The notes under the pieces were generated by a model that saw only the letters and a list, made by a program, of their open reading frames with translations, had not been told where the DNA came from and did no database searches. Shown in pieces: positions 11,861-24,900 of a stretch of 64,000 nucleotides of DNA; position 1 is the first letter of the stretch, and every line of letters begins with the position of its first letter. Source of the DNA: Polytrichum commune (lineage: Eukaryota; Streptophyta; Polytrichopsida; Polytrichales; Polytrichaceae). The position numbers and the translations under genes are program-made. The stretch spans positions 19,840,001-19,904,000 of the forward strand of contig OX485809.1 in the NCBI GenBank assembly GCA_950295325.1. The letters are read 5' to 3'.

Positions 11861-12984
11861 GTACTTGAAGCAACCATTGACTCCACCACAACGCAAGATT
11901 ATCTTTTACTATATTTTATTTGGTATCTATATTTTGGACATTGGATTACCTAATCCATTGCTTGGGATCTATCCAAATCCCACCCGGGAAATACCTCACT
12001 CTAAACTACACCATTTCACCATCCTTTGAAAAGATGAATTGGAAATACTACACTCTAAACTCCGTAATATCACACATGTGGCAACCAAAAGTGCACGTGA
12101 TAATAAGGAGTTTCATAGTGTTCATATGAATACGTGAAAAAATAGAAGTAATGTAACATGTGACATTATGGAATGACACAAAGTGCAACAACGCAATAAT
12201 GATAATAATGACAATGATAACAACATGATGCGTGTGGTTTGAATTCTTTGCTGGTTTACTTTAATGTCAAAACCCATTATACATGAGCGGAAAAGATGAT
12301 AACAAGAAGTAAGAATTAAATTAAGAACATCTGTTCCCTAGGGTTTTGAGACATAAGTGAGAGAGTGACATAGAGGTCGTTAATATTACGGAGTTTACTA
12401 GTATCTATTGTTGTATTAATAGGGCTTCAGAAAACTACCACAAATAGCATGCTCTTATATACATGGGGAATGAACTATAAATAAAACTACACTGTTGACT
12501 TTTGTGATTGGAATGTGTCAAGTTTGAAGAAGTCCTTGCTTTCCAAGCGTCAATAGCAGGTCGAAAGGTTATAGTTGGATTGTAGAATTGGATAAATGTG
12601 TCTTTATCTTTGTGACAAGGACTCCAAACAGTACAATTTTTTTCTTCTTTCATATGAAGCACATGTATTTTGGTATTGCTAAATTTGAGTTGTAAGGTAA
12701 GTGGTCCTAGAATGGACACTTCTTTTCTTCCACTAAACCCACTTATCCTAGTCAAGTAATCAAGTGCGAGATGATTCACACAATCCAAAATGAAGCGACA
12801 ATTATTCTCCTTGTGAATTGAAATCAAATTTGATATTTAAATGATCGGGACGTCGAAAAGGCTAATGGGATTGGAAGTACATTGAGATGGTCTCAAACCG
12901 GCTAAATCTTTAGAGTGGCGGAGTGCAGTAGCTTCTGTGAGATAGAGGCTAATGTCCACTTAATGGTCTAATTAAAAGAAAGAC
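11861..12984. other. Spacer between LINE remnants, one unassigned minus ORF
   Basis: A 130-codon minus-strand open frame at 12435-12827 matches no family I recognise and has no clear exon context. It lies downstream of the minus-strand LINE zinc-finger remnant and could be its 3' untranslated or tail region. No other gene is seen. Confidence 0.4.
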
Positions 12985-13215
12985 GTGAGGCTCTCTAGAA
13001 CTACACTCTCAAACAATGATGGAAAATCATCTCTAATGTGATTGTATAGGGGACATTCCAACACAAAATATGTCTCCTTTTCAACCATATCATATGAGCA
13101 AAATTGGCATAATCTACTATGTCTAGAGGTAGGGACACTCAACCATCATCCAATCTCAATGCCAAATCTATGATCCCAGGTGCGGTAAGCATCAACAAAG
13201 CAAGAAACATCCTAT
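12985..13215 (-). mobile_element. LINE remnant, reverse-transcriptase zinc-binding (zf-RVT) region
   Basis: Read on the minus strand, 13210 to 12990 gives AYRTWDHRFGIEIGWWLSVP, then RLCQFC...YFVLECPLYNHIRDDFPSLF. This matches the CxxC...FxLxCPxY pattern of the zf-RVT domain at the C-terminus of plant LINE ORF2 proteins. It is opposite in orientation to the reverse transcriptase at 10160-11860, which itself ends before such a domain. It may be a second copy or an inverted end of the same insertion. Confidence 0.75.
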
Positions 13216-16200
13216 GATACACTTGATATTGCACAAAGACACATGCATGGGTATGTCCATCTAATATGTCTTTCTAGAAAGAAATCTACATTTTGTGCAA
13301 GCCTTGCAATATAATGTTCTCTTGTATTATGATCTAAAGAAACTAAAATAATAATGTTTGTAAGTACGAGAGCCTCCAAAGAAAATGTGCTTCATGGTTG
13401 TAAGCAATGGGTTTGTTTGTACAAACAAAAAAGTATATCAAACATGCACATGCAATATTGACTATATGACTATATCATGGCAATAGCAGAAAAACGGAGA
13501 GTCAACTTTAACATTACATGAAATCATATTCAAAATTGTTGAAGGATTTTGAATAGGTTGGGACTTGAGTTCAACAAATTAAAGTCTAGAGACAAGACCT
13601 CTCCATCACCACTCATTGTGTTGGATGACAGAGGAGGAACCTCCTCTAAAGGTGGCCTAGAAGGCTCGTTTGAGTACATGATTTTCCTCTATGATTGTCT
13701 ACTTCGCATTGCTTGTTTCATATTACCTAGTTTGAGAATCTCATTATGTTGTAGAGGTTGTTCAATTTAGAGGCATCAATGGAACGCATTTAGAGTTGAC
13801 AGGGAAACATTTACATAGTTCCCATTACGAGCAGTTGGGTTCAAGTTTGATTGAATTGAATTTCGATATGGTAGGATTCGATTGGATTGGGCAATATGGA
13901 TGCCGAGTACTACATATTCTAGTTGGAACACGCAACTCATGCCCATGTCACTTGTCTCCATCAATTCAAAGACATGCCAAGCAAATAGGCTAATATTTGA
14001 ATAATTGTTGAATTTGAAAGGTCACGCTTGATTCACTCAACACATGTGCCAATGCCACATTTTGATGTTCTTGATTAAGAACCAACTGCCGATGTTGGTT
14101 TGTAGGTAGTGAACGACATGCATGTTGAGTACATCCAAAACATGACGGAAGCCCATAACAAAAGGAACATAATGGTTGGTATGTTCCCTGCCCCACGAAG
14201 CATTGATACACAACTAAGTAAAACTATGTGTGTTAGTGATTGAAAATAAAAAACATAAGGAAGGAAGTCATTTCTCTCTATAATAAGAGAACAAAACTTG
14301 AGGAAAATTGAGTTTATTTTCTAGAGTTTGATTCTATCTAAAAATCACACAAGTGGCGAGAGGAGCAAAGAGATGCATGTGCACATGGGTGGCAAAGAAA
14401 TGAGAAGATTCTTAGCTATATAAAGATAAAACATGTTGGCACCTAAAACTCAAAGAAACTCTCCAAGAGTTTGTGGTTACACTCAGACAATGGACCATTG
14501 GGGGATTTGGCAACCCCATATCATCCTCATACTTTATGGTTAACCCTACCAATGCCCGGGGAGGATTTTTGGAAACAACCAGTCGAGATCCCAATGTTTC
14601 CAAATCCAACTGGTTACATGTTGACATCTTTCAGTTTTTCTTCATTGAGTTGAGGTAAATTCTAGAAACTCCTCCAAAAGGATCGGTACTTATCACGAGC
14701 TCTTGAACTTGAACTGGTTATTTCTCAAGCTCAACCGGTTCAACAATAACTAACGGCCGGTTCTCCCCATTCAGTGAACTCCACTGAGGGGCGCATCACA
14801 TTGGCCACTTTTGGCAACATTTGTTACCATCTCCGGCTATAATAGTGTGAAAAGTGGTGGGCCAACAACATCTGTTTCTCAACGTAACCTCCTGCAATTT
14901 CATGACTGGGCACCAGATGCAAATGTTGGTGTGATCGGGGCATGAGCTCACAAGTGTTTGATGTTTAGAAAAGTCTCCAAATGTAATTGTGGGTTGTGCT
15001 CAAATTAGGCGGAAGAGAAGGTTCCTTGTAGCAGCAGCCAATGCCAACTGGGTCAAAAAATTGGCGGATGCAAAATTATTTCGGGAAGGGTAGGCAGGTA
15101 GATACTCCAGTAGACTGACTTTTGGAGTGAACCTGAGGTCCTCCCCCACGAGATTCAAGGGAAAAAAAGTGGGCCACCACCTGAATCTCTCAAGATTCAA
15201 CTCATGTATTTTTGGGAGGATTCCAACATCATTGAATCCTCCAAAAACATTTCAATCGCGTGCCAGGCAACATTCTGATAATTTAGACAGATTCCTATTC
15301 TCATACTACAATGGCACCAAAGCAAGCAGCTTGCTGAATAAATTAAATTCCGTTCCCAAGTACTTCACGAGTAGGAACTGTTCATTGCATAATTGCTCAT
15401 GCACATCTTTTTCCTTCGTATCAACAATGCAAGTGGGAGGGTTCCTAAAGCAATTCAGGACTTTCTTGACCAGTAACTAAAGTTAAAGTGAATCGTTTAC
15501 AACGTTTACATCGTGTTGTTATTCAGTTAGTTTTTGTACTCGGACACGGATGTTTGATTGCTGGTGCATGGTAACGTGAGCATCAAAGAACAATCACATA
15601 ACAGACACATGTGTTAAAAGAGATTGGACTGCGTCTTCAAAGTTTATAAAGTGCTCCATGCTCAATAGTGAACAGAAATCAAGAGGGCGTATGTGTTCAG
15701 TTAAAGAATCGACAAAAATGCAATAAATGAGACGAGGTTCGATTTTTTAATCTAGTTCTCGTGGATGTTTCATCATATATTTGCTGTTTGAAGTCGCAAG
15801 TCTGATCAATAGTAGATGGAGAATAAAATCGACGTACTGGCCACATCCCAGGTTGTCAAAAGCATTTGAAACTGAAAAGGGGTTAAGTATGAGATCTGAG
15901 TTAGGGGCCGACCTCTCCTTCAGTGTCTGGGGAGATTTTTGGGTATAAGCAGTCAAAATCATAGTTTTTCCAAGTCCAACTGGTCACATGTTGTGATCTT
16001 TCGGCCATTCTTTACTGATTCGAGGTATATTCCATAGATTCCTCTAAAAGGATGAGTAACTTTCCTGGATTCTTGAATTTCAACCGGTTATTTATCAAGG
16101 GGAGGCCACACATGTTTGAAAACGTCAGTTTCGATACAGAGTTTGGTAAGCCGATTTAAAAGAATTTTGGTCTTGGCATGTGCCTAACTTTGAGGAGCTG

Positions 16201-17041
16201 GGTTTCAAGGTTGGTCCCTTTTTTTTTTTAAAGTTAAAACCGTACGTTTTCACCCGGAAACAAAAATTTGTTAGGCACATGTCAAGGCCAAAATTCTTTT
16301 ACATTAACTTACCACAGTCCTTTTCGAAACCGGCATTTTGAAACAGGTGTAGCCACCCCTTCAAAACTCAACCGGTTCATCTGTAACTATGCGGTCACTT
16401 CTCCCTGTTCATTGCTCTCCTGCCCTCTCAATTTCAATTTCCAAAAGTCATGCAATCAATGATTCCCCAGGTCTGACGCGGTTTTATGTATGGCGTTGAC
16501 TTTGTGGCCTTGTGTACATACTTATTGCATATTAAGCATGCTTGGAACCTGGAATAGCCACAAATAGTAAAGGCCAAGTTGAAGGGCATTTGTAATGATG
16601 CGTGCTTCTTGGAATGTTAAAGCAGAGGAGCTTCTCCTTCTGTGCTCTTCAGTGCTTAGTCACATTTCTTTTGCATTGGGCCCCCTACGAAGGAGATTTA
16701 TATAAGTTAACTTACAGTAGGCGTGTGTTGGACAATGGTTTCAGTAGAAAGACAGACAGGTAGGCACATGTCTAAATTGCTCAAAGATTCAGGTCAATGA
16801 CATTTCGTGTAGATGAGTATAAAAACCGTCATCACACGAGTTCGAATGGGATGCAGGCGTTAAATTTAAGGTAAACGTGAAAAAAAACAGAAGATAATCT
16901 ATCAGCAACTCTCTAGTCACATTCTAAGTCAAACTGGTCTTCAATAATTCTCTTGATCCATATGCAGAAGTTTCGAATGTGACCAGAGAGCAATCTGCAG
17001 GTCAGCAATGGTAAGGAATGTTTGAACGAAGTTATGAGTTT
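13216..17041. other. Gene-free stretch with a diverged tandem duplication
   Basis: No gene is recognised. Segments near 14560-14770 and 15925-16110 (with a tail at 16370-16406) are diverged direct duplicates about 1.36 kb apart. Shared landmarks are GGGGA(G)GATTTTTGG, TCCAACTGGT(T/C)ACATGTTG, CCTC(C/T)AAAAGGATG and CAACCGGTT. Minus-strand frames in both copies look faintly coding (for example 15000-15200), but no family is identifiable. Confidence 0.5.
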
Positions 17042-17415
17042 TATGGGCATTATTCAGTTTTTTTTTCATGTTCTCCAACTTCTCCTGATTAGATTTACAC
17101 CACAAAACTTGTTTTGCATCAGCAAATCCATGATGAAGCACCAACAAAAATTGGATTGAAAATCGGACCCCTCCTAATTTCATAATGGTTCTCGGAATTG
17201 CATGTTTGTTGAATCCTTAACTGAATACACACGTTCTCCCGAATTGTGTTCCCTATTGAGTGTGGAGTGGTTAATATAATTTTTTGATGTAGTCCAATCT
17301 CTTTAAAACATGTGTCTTTTATGGTGTTTGTTCTCTGATCCTCACCTAACCACACACCAATCAAATATAGGTGTCCGATCAAAAAGAGTAAGCAAACAAC
17401 ACCTGCATACCTTGA
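17042..17415. repeat. Diverged dispersed repeat, copy 2
   Basis: This is the partner of 3840-4160 in the same orientation, about 13 kb away. It contains an extra segment around 17270-17325 that is missing from copy 1. A minus-strand open frame overlaps it, but its ends differ from copy 1, so a conserved protein is not supported. Confidence 0.6.
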
Positions 17416-17859
17416 ACGTATGTCTATGGGAGCAGATTTGCGTGGTGAAGACATCAAAGTTGTCATGAAAGCCCTCAGGTATGGCTGCTTTATAGTTTGC
17501 TTCTAAGAAATTTGAGCAAAGACTTAGAGCTAAGTTCCCTTTGATTGTACATTCTGAGATTTGACGCCCTAAACCCTCTACACATCTTTCCCGGTGTATG
17601 CATTGCCGATGTTTCTAAACAATCTAAGAGGTCAACGATTTTGCATCAGAACCAGAAGTTGGACTAGGACCAAAGAGACATTTAGACCTCTTTCTTTTGA
17701 TGAGTCCACAAAGAGCCTATTCTACAAAAAGGAGTAATACCATTTCCAGATTAAATACAAGTTGGATTAGTAGCAAAATCATAACATCTAACCTCGCATA
17801 GGGACAAGTGGGTATAGGTGAACCTTCAAAGTTGATGAACACATATGTATCACAATCAA

Positions 17860-20823
17860 TCAATATTCCATGTCCAAAAGAGACAACAAAAGCCGCCGGC
17901 TTCCTGTAGGTGTAGGCGTGGGTGCAGTTGAAGGTGAAGTTGCAGTTGCTGTTTTCCTTGACTGAACAATCTGCAAGTTGTACATAAGATTCAGTGAGCA
18001 ACAACTAGTCAGGTGTACAATAGACTTGAATTCCACACAAAAATCCCCACAAATCCACTGTGTTTTTTTTACTTCTAGAAATAGTAACATTGCTGTTCAC
18101 ATAGTCTGAAACTAAAGCAGTCATTCCATCCACATTAGGGGTCCTGTAGATTGAACTTTCAGGTCTGAATCTGATTCGGGAGAGGTATTCAGAACAGTGA
18201 ATTTGAGAGAATGGTAATGATTTCCATAACTTACCTTCACTACAATGATTGCGACTACACCACAAACGATCAAAAACATAAAGGCCATAATACACTTGTC
18301 TGTTGCCATCTGCACATGAATTTTATGTCAAATGTTTCTCCAGGCAACACGAAAAGCAGTATTGACAGTGATTGACAAGAGTTACAATCGGGATTTGAAA
18401 TGTACAACAAACTCAATCGAGGTGGCTTTCTTTCTCAAAGACTACCCAGAAAAATGTATGTAATGTCAAATAGGTATTTGCAACTGCAAGACTATTTAGT
18501 GCATGTTGGTATACATACAGGCACACCTGTTTCCCAATCTCACGGACCATCTGAGTAGCTTTTTTGATTGAAAACTGTATGGTATCCAACTCATTCACAA
18601 TCCTTCCTAATTGCTCAGTCTGCGTTGGAAGCCACCATCACCATATTGAATCAAAAAGGAAATACACAGTTAATAAAATTTATGGAGGCATGGTGAAAGA
18701 GCCTGTGCACATTCATATCCACAAAATTGGAATATGAAATAAAATAATTGAAGCCAAGCGTCTAGCCTTAAGTTCACCTGGGCTTTAAGTGTAACAGCAG
18801 TTTCAGCACCAATGTGCATTGTGTCTTCAACAACCTGCAAAAACCATGTATATCATCAGAGTTACAATGATTGTTTTGTTGATGCATGCATTTCAAACTT
18901 TACTCAACATGGTATGAATTCAAAGTTGAAACCATTAATATCATTTAGGGCACTTTAATTGTGTGCATACTTTCTTCGAGCGCTCTATTGACCTGTCCGT
19001 TTCATCCAGGTTCTTTCTCCCAGTGAGAATAAGTTCTTGATTGGACATTGCTGCCAGGGCCAACAAATTCCACAACCACTTAGCTTCAAGATTTTGAAAC
19101 GCAATAATGATTTCAATAAACCACATGGTTGATCATCTTCGACATCCTTATAACTGAGCACCTAAGTAGTCTTCAATGAAAAGAGTTCCTATTTGTTGTG
19201 TGATAATTTCAGGTTTGTAAGTTACCTGATGCCATCCGCACTCCATCATTCCCTGCTGAGCCTGTTTGTGGCCCACCTTCTAAAAGGTCACGCGTAGGAG
19301 CCACTGAACTTGCAAAGGTTTTTCTAAGTGCCACATATGTATTGAGCTCCCTGATCTGTGCATGCAAACTACACAGTCGTTCTTAGCATATAGAACAATT
19401 TTCCTGACTTACTCAGCAATAAACAACACAAATCTCTTCTCAAAAAATGTAGACAATGCATAGCACGTCCAACTCCGGACCAAGAAACTCTAATGATGCA
19501 GAACAGACTTGCATGGATCTATATTAAACTTGATGTACTTTAGATGCATCCTTTGTTTCAATCTAGTTGCGCAAAATAGTTTTACACATCAAGTGTATAA
19601 GGAGATCAATACAAGAGCATGCTTCTTCTGCAGTAGCAGGGTGCCGAGCTCAGAATCCTTTTTTATTTCAATTTTTTTCATCTCCACATCATAATTTTTT
19701 ATCAACCTGTATGCCATTATAATAGATGTCAGCACCTTGCCATAGTCAGGGTTACCGTGGTTTACTTAAACTAAAAATTTGTAAGATGCAGATTCAGACT
19801 TCCGTGTAACTAAACCGTCTAGTCTTACCCAATTAGATGACAAATTGTCAGAATCGAAATTTCTTACGTAGGCTAAAGTGTACAAACCGCTTGGCCTCTC
19901 GCATCTTTCCTGTAAGCTCCTCGAATTGCTTTGCTTTCCTGGACGCATCCCTGATTTTGTCCATCGCTTGGAATCCATTCCTGCAAGGCAATGTTCACTT
20001 AACAAAGGTTTTCCTAACAGTCTTACGTAATAGGTCCCCAAAATATGATGGTTATAAGGATTTGCGAGAAAGAAGGTAGGCAATCTTGATATCGTTGTCG
20101 ATTTCTTCTTCGTTAGGCAATACCTGACACAGAAATTCGTTTCTTCTTTAATAACAGATCGTTGAGCATGCAAGGCATTATTACGAGTGTCCATCTGAGG
20201 GCCAAATTGTGAGATTCCCAAACCACTTCACTACCAGACCTGCTCAATGTGACACGAGAACTTGCATTGGGTTCTTGCCATTCGTCACCCAATACAAGCT
20301 TGCATTGAATGCCATGTTTCTTGCAATTCTTGCAATTTCTTGCGATCACCCACAACAATGCATCGCAACAAAGGCTTGCTAACCTTAGAAAATCATCAGC
20401 TGTGTGACGGTATACACAAGTACACTGGCAATCTACTTTGGCTCATTACAGATCATTGAGCATGCCAGGAATTCTTAGGAGTGTCCAACTGACGCCAAAT
20501 TTAGGAAATCGTAAACTGCTTTACTACTACATCTGTTCAATCTTTAAAATCCTCATGATCACAGAATAATTTGCATCATCTTTAATGTCTTGTATTAGCA
20601 TGAAGTGAGTGAAATTAGGGTTAGGGTATTTGAGTGAATGACGACAAGAATGTATTGGAAGAAAGGAGACTCCACGAGGACAGAGGGTGTGAATTATCGA
20701 TTGCCCTCGCGTTGAATAGAGAATGCCTCAGCGAAATACGAGAACTCACGAGAGCACTTTGTATATGGCTTGGACCTCAGCCTCGATTGCGGCCAGCTGC
20801 GCCGGCACATTCTCTTCCTCCAT
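17860..20823 (-). CDS. NPSN: Novel plant SNARE (NPSN), Qb-SNARE, complete spliced gene
   Basis: This is a tail-anchored Qb-SNARE of the plant-specific NPSN family, which acts in membrane fusion at the plasma membrane and cell plate. Nine exons splice into 268 codons plus stop: 20750-20823, 19888-19980, 19613-19706, 19226-19355, 18971-19050, 18778-18834, 18527-18619, 18235-18309 and 17860-17970. All introns are GT-AG. The protein starts MEEENVPAQLAAIEAEVQAI. It has an N-terminal helical region, then the SNARE motif from MSNQELILTGRKNLDETD through AQTEQLGRIVNELDTIQFSI. A single membrane anchor follows (CIMAFMFLIVCGVVAIIVVK, about residues 213-232), with a short tail rich in Thr and Pro. Length and order match the family (about 260-270 residues). 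It lies 1.1 kb downstream of the SAC gene on the same strand. Family assignment is firm, but the NPSN11/12/13 subtype is not. Confidence 0.93.
20150..20560. repeat. Direct duplication inside NPSN intron 1
   Basis: Segments near 20150-20265 and 20447-20560 are diverged direct repeats about 297 bp apart. Shared landmarks are ACAGATC(G/A)TTGAGCATGC, GAGTGTCCA and CTGCTCAAT/CTGTTCAAT. Both lie wholly within intron 1 (19981-20749). Confidence 0.65.
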
Positions 20824-21967
20824 TTAGAAACCCTGGCTTTCGAATTTCTGCCGCAATCAATGGCCAAGCATTCCGGCTTTCTCACCTGCACTACTTTAGC
20901 TTATAAGCCACACATTGCAAACTTCTACGGACTGCATTCCTCATGTTGAAATGATGCGGGGAGTTTGAATGCGAGCCCATTCACCTTGGTAAACATCACT
21001 TTGGAAAGAAGGGGAAAGGGCGATAAGCGGTAGCCATGTTTAGGAAAGCAGAGGTCACGATTGGTTTCGGTGCCAGGGATGTATCCCAAACGCAAATGGA
21101 AATGAAGAGGTGGACAGAGGAGGAGCATGTGAAAAACAAAATGAGAGTGATGTATCGAGCTGTTTCCTTCCTGAACCCATATAGACCTGTTCGCAAACAA
21201 CCCTCCTATCTGCAATTCTCTGTTTCCAAAGTAGTCTATCCCATCTCGAAATCTCCACAATCGAACAGATTAAAGCAAAATGAACGATGCAGCTGAGGAT
21301 CACGGCTGGCGCAAGAAATACACGAAAATGGGTAAACCCTCTCGTAAGGAATATCTTCCACTATCATAACAAAGACAGTGCTGGACTTCGAGGACATAAA
21401 GCGGTTTTAGTTAGTTCGTCAGGTTGAATTCCAAGATAAATTCCTGAGCGGCTTAGTACATATATATGGGATGGATTTTAGGTCTGACATACAGAACTCC
21501 TCGTACATCTAAAGGCCACTTCCAACTATGAAGGTGTGAATAAGACGATGTATCTCACCATTTATCTACCAGAGGTTTTCATAACCATGTAGATTGAAAA
21601 GCAGAACAAAACAGAGGACCATACTAAAAGTTAAACACAGCACTCAGGATACATATCAAACAGATATGGCTCAAAGAATTCAAATTTATTCATAAAAGAC
21701 ACATACAGAAATGTTTACCCCAACTATCATCAAATGTCCATCCCCTGCTCTATCAACAGGAATGTATTTCGTGCATCAAATCGGTCAAGTAGGAAGCATA
21801 ACATCCACTTGACCTGATTAGAGAGTCGCGAGAACAAGTTGATAAACATAGTACATGTAAGAACTATAAACTAAACCAAAGAGATTCTGCTATGAACTGT
21901 GCACAATCCCAAAGAAATTGATCTAAGCAAAAAATTGTGTTATCCAAGGATGGACAAGCAAAGATCT
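20824..21967. promoter_or_regulatory. NPSN upstream region / SAC downstream region
   Basis: This 1.1-kb interval separates the SAC stop codon from the NPSN start codon. It must hold the SAC 3' untranslated region and the NPSN promoter and 5' leader. No TATA box or poly(A) signal can be placed with confidence. Short frames on both strands show no motif. Confidence 0.45.
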
Positions 21968-24900
21968 TCACGACAATTTACAAAGCTTTGGTCGGCTTGT
22001 AAACTGACGACCGTTCGATCGGACCAAGGCCGTAACACCTCCTGTAGCTCCTGCCAACAGCAGAGTATACATGTACTGGTACGCGTCCGAGCCCACTGCA
22101 CCATAACCTCTATTTATTATTCATCCTGGATTTATTAATGGCAATAAGCAACAGTATGTAAACGTCACCCATTAGACATACATAACCATGTCACGCATTC
22201 TCTAAGCAGAGTATGTAAATGTGTTCAGATGAAATGCACAGATTCTGTTTAAAAGGGAATATAGTTCAAAAGAGCAAAAAATAAGCTTACATTGCCTGGC
22301 AGACAGGCTAGTGAAATAAACACCAGCCATAATTGCAGCCACAACACCTGGTAGGAACTGCCTCACAATTACAAAGACTGTATAAGAAAAACTCATTAAT
22401 AGAAAGGAATAGGATATGAAATACTTTTAGTTAGATAGAGACAACTCAATATGGATATAATAATTCCAGTTTACAAGTCCACACATAGGTACTCACCGAT
22501 AATGCACCAATGCCAGCTTGCCGCAGTGGAGAGGGTGTCCCCCTATTCACAGTATAATGACCAGCAACAAGATCCATACTGTCCTGTTACAATATCCATA
22601 ACTTCATTAGCATAAGAATTGAAACTCTAGCAGATGTTGCAAGGACAAAAACATTATGGTATGACCAGGACACTGATACACCACTGCTGTTGAATGAGGA
22701 AGGCATCAGTCCTGACCTGTCTGAGTCCATCTCGGAAATTGTTGTAGTAGTACCGGGCAGCAGAGTTGAACCCATCTTGAATGAGACCCTGAACTGTCCT
22801 CTTTCCGTATCTGAAATAGAATGAAGGAGCATTAATTGTAGCTCACTAATGCTTCTCAACCCTTACATTTGATTCATGCGTTTAAGTAACCCAACAACTG
22901 TCCTCAGCTAGATATCTTGCTCAAAGAAATCTTTCATCTTCCACTACTCCTGGTTAGTACATTTGGTTATAGACACTCCATGTGACAAACACAGCTAGAG
23001 GCACATGGAGTAACATTTATCAAGAGCTTCAAGAGTTGCACTGCATAAAACAGCAAGAGTGGATTTGTGCATAGAAGTGTATCTATAACTCCGAACTCCA
23101 GACAACAAAAGAGCACGTACCTCACAAAGTCGCCCTTGAGAGCCCCAGTTCCCGAATACTGAATGCTGATATCATCTCCATGATCAGCCCACACTAGGAA
23201 GAAACAAGAGGCAAACCATAAATTATCATAGCTAGAACCTCAGCTAGCCAGAGTCGTACACCAGATGCACTCAATACTCTCGTGCAAGTGTATAATTATA
23301 GACTGAAAGCTCTTCATATTTTGCAAGCCCGACAGCCACGAAAAGACATTTTGATCCAAAATAGAAAAGTTCCCACCCACTTCCAATCAGTCAACAACCT
23401 CAGCATGGAAATCAGGGTACCTACAAACTCCTTGGCCAAATTTCACATGATATATGAAACTTTTCATCATAATATACTGAAATGTAGCATGTAAAGTTCC
23501 TATGTACATAAAACTATGCTAACAAGAACTAAGGGCTCATCCCAGTGTGAACGGAACTAAATGCAGCCATCTAGAACTTACATATACTCCCACTCTTAAG
23601 ATAAGGAGAAGTGGCAAATTGCTATCTATATCTGTAACTACATCATGTGGTTATGAAAATGCGGTCATGAAAACAATACATATAAGAAAATTCAAAAACA
23701 TGAACCCTTAAGGAGCTTGTGTCAGGACTTACAAAACTTAAATTTCTCTTCCAAGTCCTCAAATTGTTCAATAGTATTGTTTTCCTCAAATATGCCAATC
23801 CGGTTTAGTTGGACTTCCAGAGCCTTCCTCCCAAGCAAGCTCTGCATTTAACATTGAACAACCTCATTGGGAAAATGAAGAACGATGCTTTTGAATGTTT
23901 TGGAAAAAATAATTAAAATCAACTCTTGCACAAAATGATCAGAACCAAAGATGCCAACAAGACAAAATGCCTAAGAAAATACTAACCTGTGTGACATTGG
24001 TGCGGTCCAAGCAATCAACACAATTGGTTCTGACAACTCCCTTCTGCACTTCTTGTTTCGTTTCCTTTGGGTCTTTCAGGAAATATCTGTCAAGATGAAG
24101 GGAAAATTTGTTGACAATCAGAACCACTACTTAGTATGGTGACAATTGATGAGATAGGCCTTCATTGAAATTCCCTTAACGAATTCTTGAAGATTAGGAA
24201 TTCCTTAAGGGATTCCACTCACAAGAGAACTCCAAATCGAAAAATCTTAATCATTAAGTCCTCTTATTGAAAAACGACTAAAGGGGTCCATCTGTTTATA
24301 ATGTATTACACCCATATACATGTTAACCTGCACCCTAAACCCTAGACTCTTAGCAAATCGTAGGTCAAATCTCACCCTTGCTTGCTTAGATCCTCCCGAA
24401 TATCATCATACAGGTTAGACAACCGTTCAAAGTGAATATGACCACAGATGTGATGAAAATCAAATGGCAGATACCTATCAACACATAAAGCACACACGTT
24501 TAAATTATGATCATTGTCAGCCTTTACATTTAAACAGTTACTGAATAAAAAGCTCAAAACTAGAATTTACAGAGAACAAATTGCAGAGAATAGAAAGATA
24601 ACTTAGGCATAGGTTTTCTTCGTCCCATTCACCAAGTTAATAATTGCAACACTGATCATGAATAGACATGCAAAGACATAATGGACAGATATACAAACAC
24701 TCCCATGTGATGCATGCTAAATTTATCAGCACACATAACCAGACTTGAGCTCTTGAGTATGTGAGTAGGATGACGCCAGCCATTCGTCACATTACCCCAG
24801 CCATTTCTCGAAGGAATATCTGCAATGTCTCACCTTATGGACTCATTCGTGATCCTCTGCATATTTTCCCCATAAGCTACACTCAAGACACCTTCACTGC

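Noticed and set aside
12435-12827. 130-codon minus-strand frame as a gene
   Set aside because: No family match, no exon context, and location just downstream of a LINE end. It was kept only as a note.
17119-17466. 115-codon minus-strand frame as a gene
   Set aside because: It overlaps a dispersed repeat, contains a splice-donor-like AAGGTATGCA in mid-frame and has no recognisable motif. The repeat partner does not keep the frame.
20060-20125. A minus-strand coding-looking piece (NEEEIDNDIKIAYLL) as NPSN exon 1
   Set aside because: It has no usable donor in the needed phase. The ATG exon at 20750-20823 ends in phase 2 at a good GTGAGT donor and joins exon 2 exactly, so this piece is intronic.
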